Shown: positions 43,082 to 44,001 of the stretch, one piece after another
Position numbering within the stretch: position 1 is the stretch's first letter
How the letters are laid out: each line of letters opens with the position of its first letter
Source of the DNA: an uncultured Alphaproteobacteria bacterium
GTDB lineage: Bacteria > Pseudomonadota > Alphaproteobacteria > Rhodobacterales > Rhodobacteraceae
Length of the DNA stretch: 44,001 bases
Direction: 5' to 3'
NCBI GenBank assembly: GCA_929200255.1
Contig: CAKMYZ010000022.1
Location: 1-44,001, forward strand
Program-made: the position numbers and the translations under genes
The notes under the pieces: generated by a model
Databases searched by the model: none
Told to the model about the DNA's origin: nothing
The model's input: the letters and a program-made list of their open reading frames with translations, nothing else

Positions 43082-44001
43082 TCATTCCAAGGACCAATCC
43101 GCGTCGTCAGCGTCACCCCAGTCATGCTCAGCCACATTCATATGCTGGAGGAAGGCCGCGCGTGCAGCTTGTAACGCTGGGATGGTGATCACCCGATGAG
43201 TCTGCGCAGAGTCACCACAAACGGTCATGGTACGATTGCGCCCCGGTATCAGGACAATAGGTTTCAACACCCTTGCAGGCTGCGGGGCATTTGATCCAAC
43301 GCGGATATTAAAGTTCCGAAAGTGCTCAGCGAGCGCTTTGGTTCGCACCTCCCACGCTCCGCCGACGTTTCGTGAACATGGGGGCAGAACGCCGCTTTCC
43401 AGCAAATCACGCAGAACCCGTTCCGGCCCAACCGCAGATTCAAGCTTCTGGTCGTCACGGCCCTGAGTGTGCGGGATGGCACCCGGTTTGAAAGCGGAAA
43501 TATCACGGGTTTGCAGAACATGCATGAATGCTTCCATCTCATGTGGATATTGCCGCCTGAATTGATCCCAATAGCCCCAGTCATTTGCATGCCGAGGAGA
43601 AACGACCAACACGAACATACGGCGGTCATGACGCGCGATATGAGCGACCTGTGATGCGTTGGACGTCATGAACACCCTCGCGCAATTCCGCGCCTCAACG
43701 GCGGCAATCCCCTTTGCATTGTAGGTCATGGTCTTGTTGGTGATCAGCGCCTTGACCTTGCTTTCCACAGCGCGGTCATTTGGGGCAACGGCCTCTTCAA
43801 AGTGCAGTAGGATTTTCTCTTTGGCGCTGTTGTTGAACTGGCCAACCAGCGTACTGGCATCAGCGGTTGTGGCGCAGTATCGTTCACCTAGCAGTTCTCG
43901 TATCAGGTCCATGGGCTTTGTTGCACAAATCGATTGATTGACAGACGTCCCCTTTCCCCAGACGGATTTATTCTGTGGCCACGGTTTTGGGGATACCAAG
44001 C
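43082..44001 (-). CDS. Primase/helicase of a mobile element (DUF5906-like), 5' end outside window
   Basis: About 306 visible codons, open to the window edge. Family-like segments are GKGTSVNQ, TTADASTLVGQFNNSAKEK, ILLHFEEAV (acidic Walker B-type strand), KALITNKTMTYNAKG, and RVFMTSNASQVAHIARHDRR with the sensor-type asparagine and arginine finger. These match the superfamily 3 helicase half of phage and plasmid primase-helicases that start replication. The stretch before GKGTS (PQNKSVW) lacks the usual GxxGxGK glycines, so the Walker A may be altered. It supports the view that this end is an integrated element. Confidence 0.75.
   Translation of the reverse strand, partial: LVSPKPWPQNKSVWGKGTSVNQSICATKPMDLIRELLGERYCATTADASTLVGQFNNSAKEKILLHFEEAVAPNDRAVESKVKALITNKTMTYNAKGIAAVEARNCARVFMTSNASQVAHIARHDRRMFVLVVSPRHANDWGYWDQFRRQYPHEMEAFMHVLQTRDISAFKPGAIPHTQGRDDQKLESAVGPERVLRDLLESGVLPPCSRNVGGAWEVRTKALAEHFRNFNIRVGSNAPQPARVLKPIVLIPGRNRTMTVCGDSAQTHRVITIPALQAARAAFLQHMNVAEHDWGDADDADWSLE

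Noticed and set aside
1..44001. CRISPR array
   Set aside because: No regularly spaced repeats of 24-40 bp were seen anywhere in the window.

Overview
The window looks like chromosome of a marine Roseobacter-group alphaproteobacterium (Rhodobacterales). The evidence is the housekeeping content and its arrangement: clpP-clpX, an NDUFA12-type complex I subunit followed by a DUF2155 protein, aat-accC-accB, a GapR (DUF2312) protein, and a sulfide-responsive BigR/SqrR regulator with its operon. The genus cannot be fixed from the sequence alone.

Left part (1-8100), accessory: a putative IS21-type end at the window edge; a GNAT acetyltransferase; a tight minus-strand operon of cysteine synthase, a YdeN/RBBP9-like hydrolase and a Tag-like DNA glycosylase, facing a divergent HxlR regulator; an MFS drug transporter coupled to a LysR regulator; a complete IS5-family (IS427-type) element with a two-frame transposase; an unknown protein; and a Stf0 sulfotransferase.

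Middle part (8100-35650), core: GTP cyclohydrolase FolE2, an FAH-family enzyme, an ArsR/SRPBCC pair, clpP and clpX, a RidA-like protein, NDUFA12, DUF2155 and aat-accC-accB. Next come a five-gene branched-chain-amino-acid-type ABC transporter operon facing an XRE/ScfR-like regulator, then a signalling operon (single-domain response regulator, small membrane protein, transporter-fused histidine kinase) followed by an orphan FliM/FliN-type SpoA protein. These are followed by a sulfide/persulfide operon (MBL dioxygenase, two YeeE/YedE half-transporters, DUF442 protein) with its divergent BigR/SqrR regulator, a divergent acyl-CoA dehydrogenase/phosphotransferase pair, GapR, a protein of unknown function and tRNA-Thr(UGU).

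Right part (35728-44001), a probable integrated element downstream of tRNA-Thr: about 600 bp of AT-rich DNA without a gene, then a three-gene operon. Its first gene is a methylase with an N-terminal PD-(D/E)XK nuclease domain, the second a specificity subunit, and the third a HEPN-type protein. After these lie two unknown genes, a NucS-like nuclease behind a palindromic operator-like site, and part of a primase/helicase that runs off the window. No integrase is visible.

The most interesting signal is at the methylase/specificity junction. The methylase reading frame ends in a T-TTT-TTT heptamer with the stop codon 3 nt later. A strong predicted hairpin starts 6 nt after the heptamer. A -1 shift there enters the specificity frame, which has no ATG or GTG start of its own in its first part. 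This has the layout of a programmed -1 ribosomal frameshift that would make a single nuclease-methylase-specificity polypeptide of about 1150 residues alongside the separate methylase, in one operon with a HEPN protein that could act as a backup toxin.
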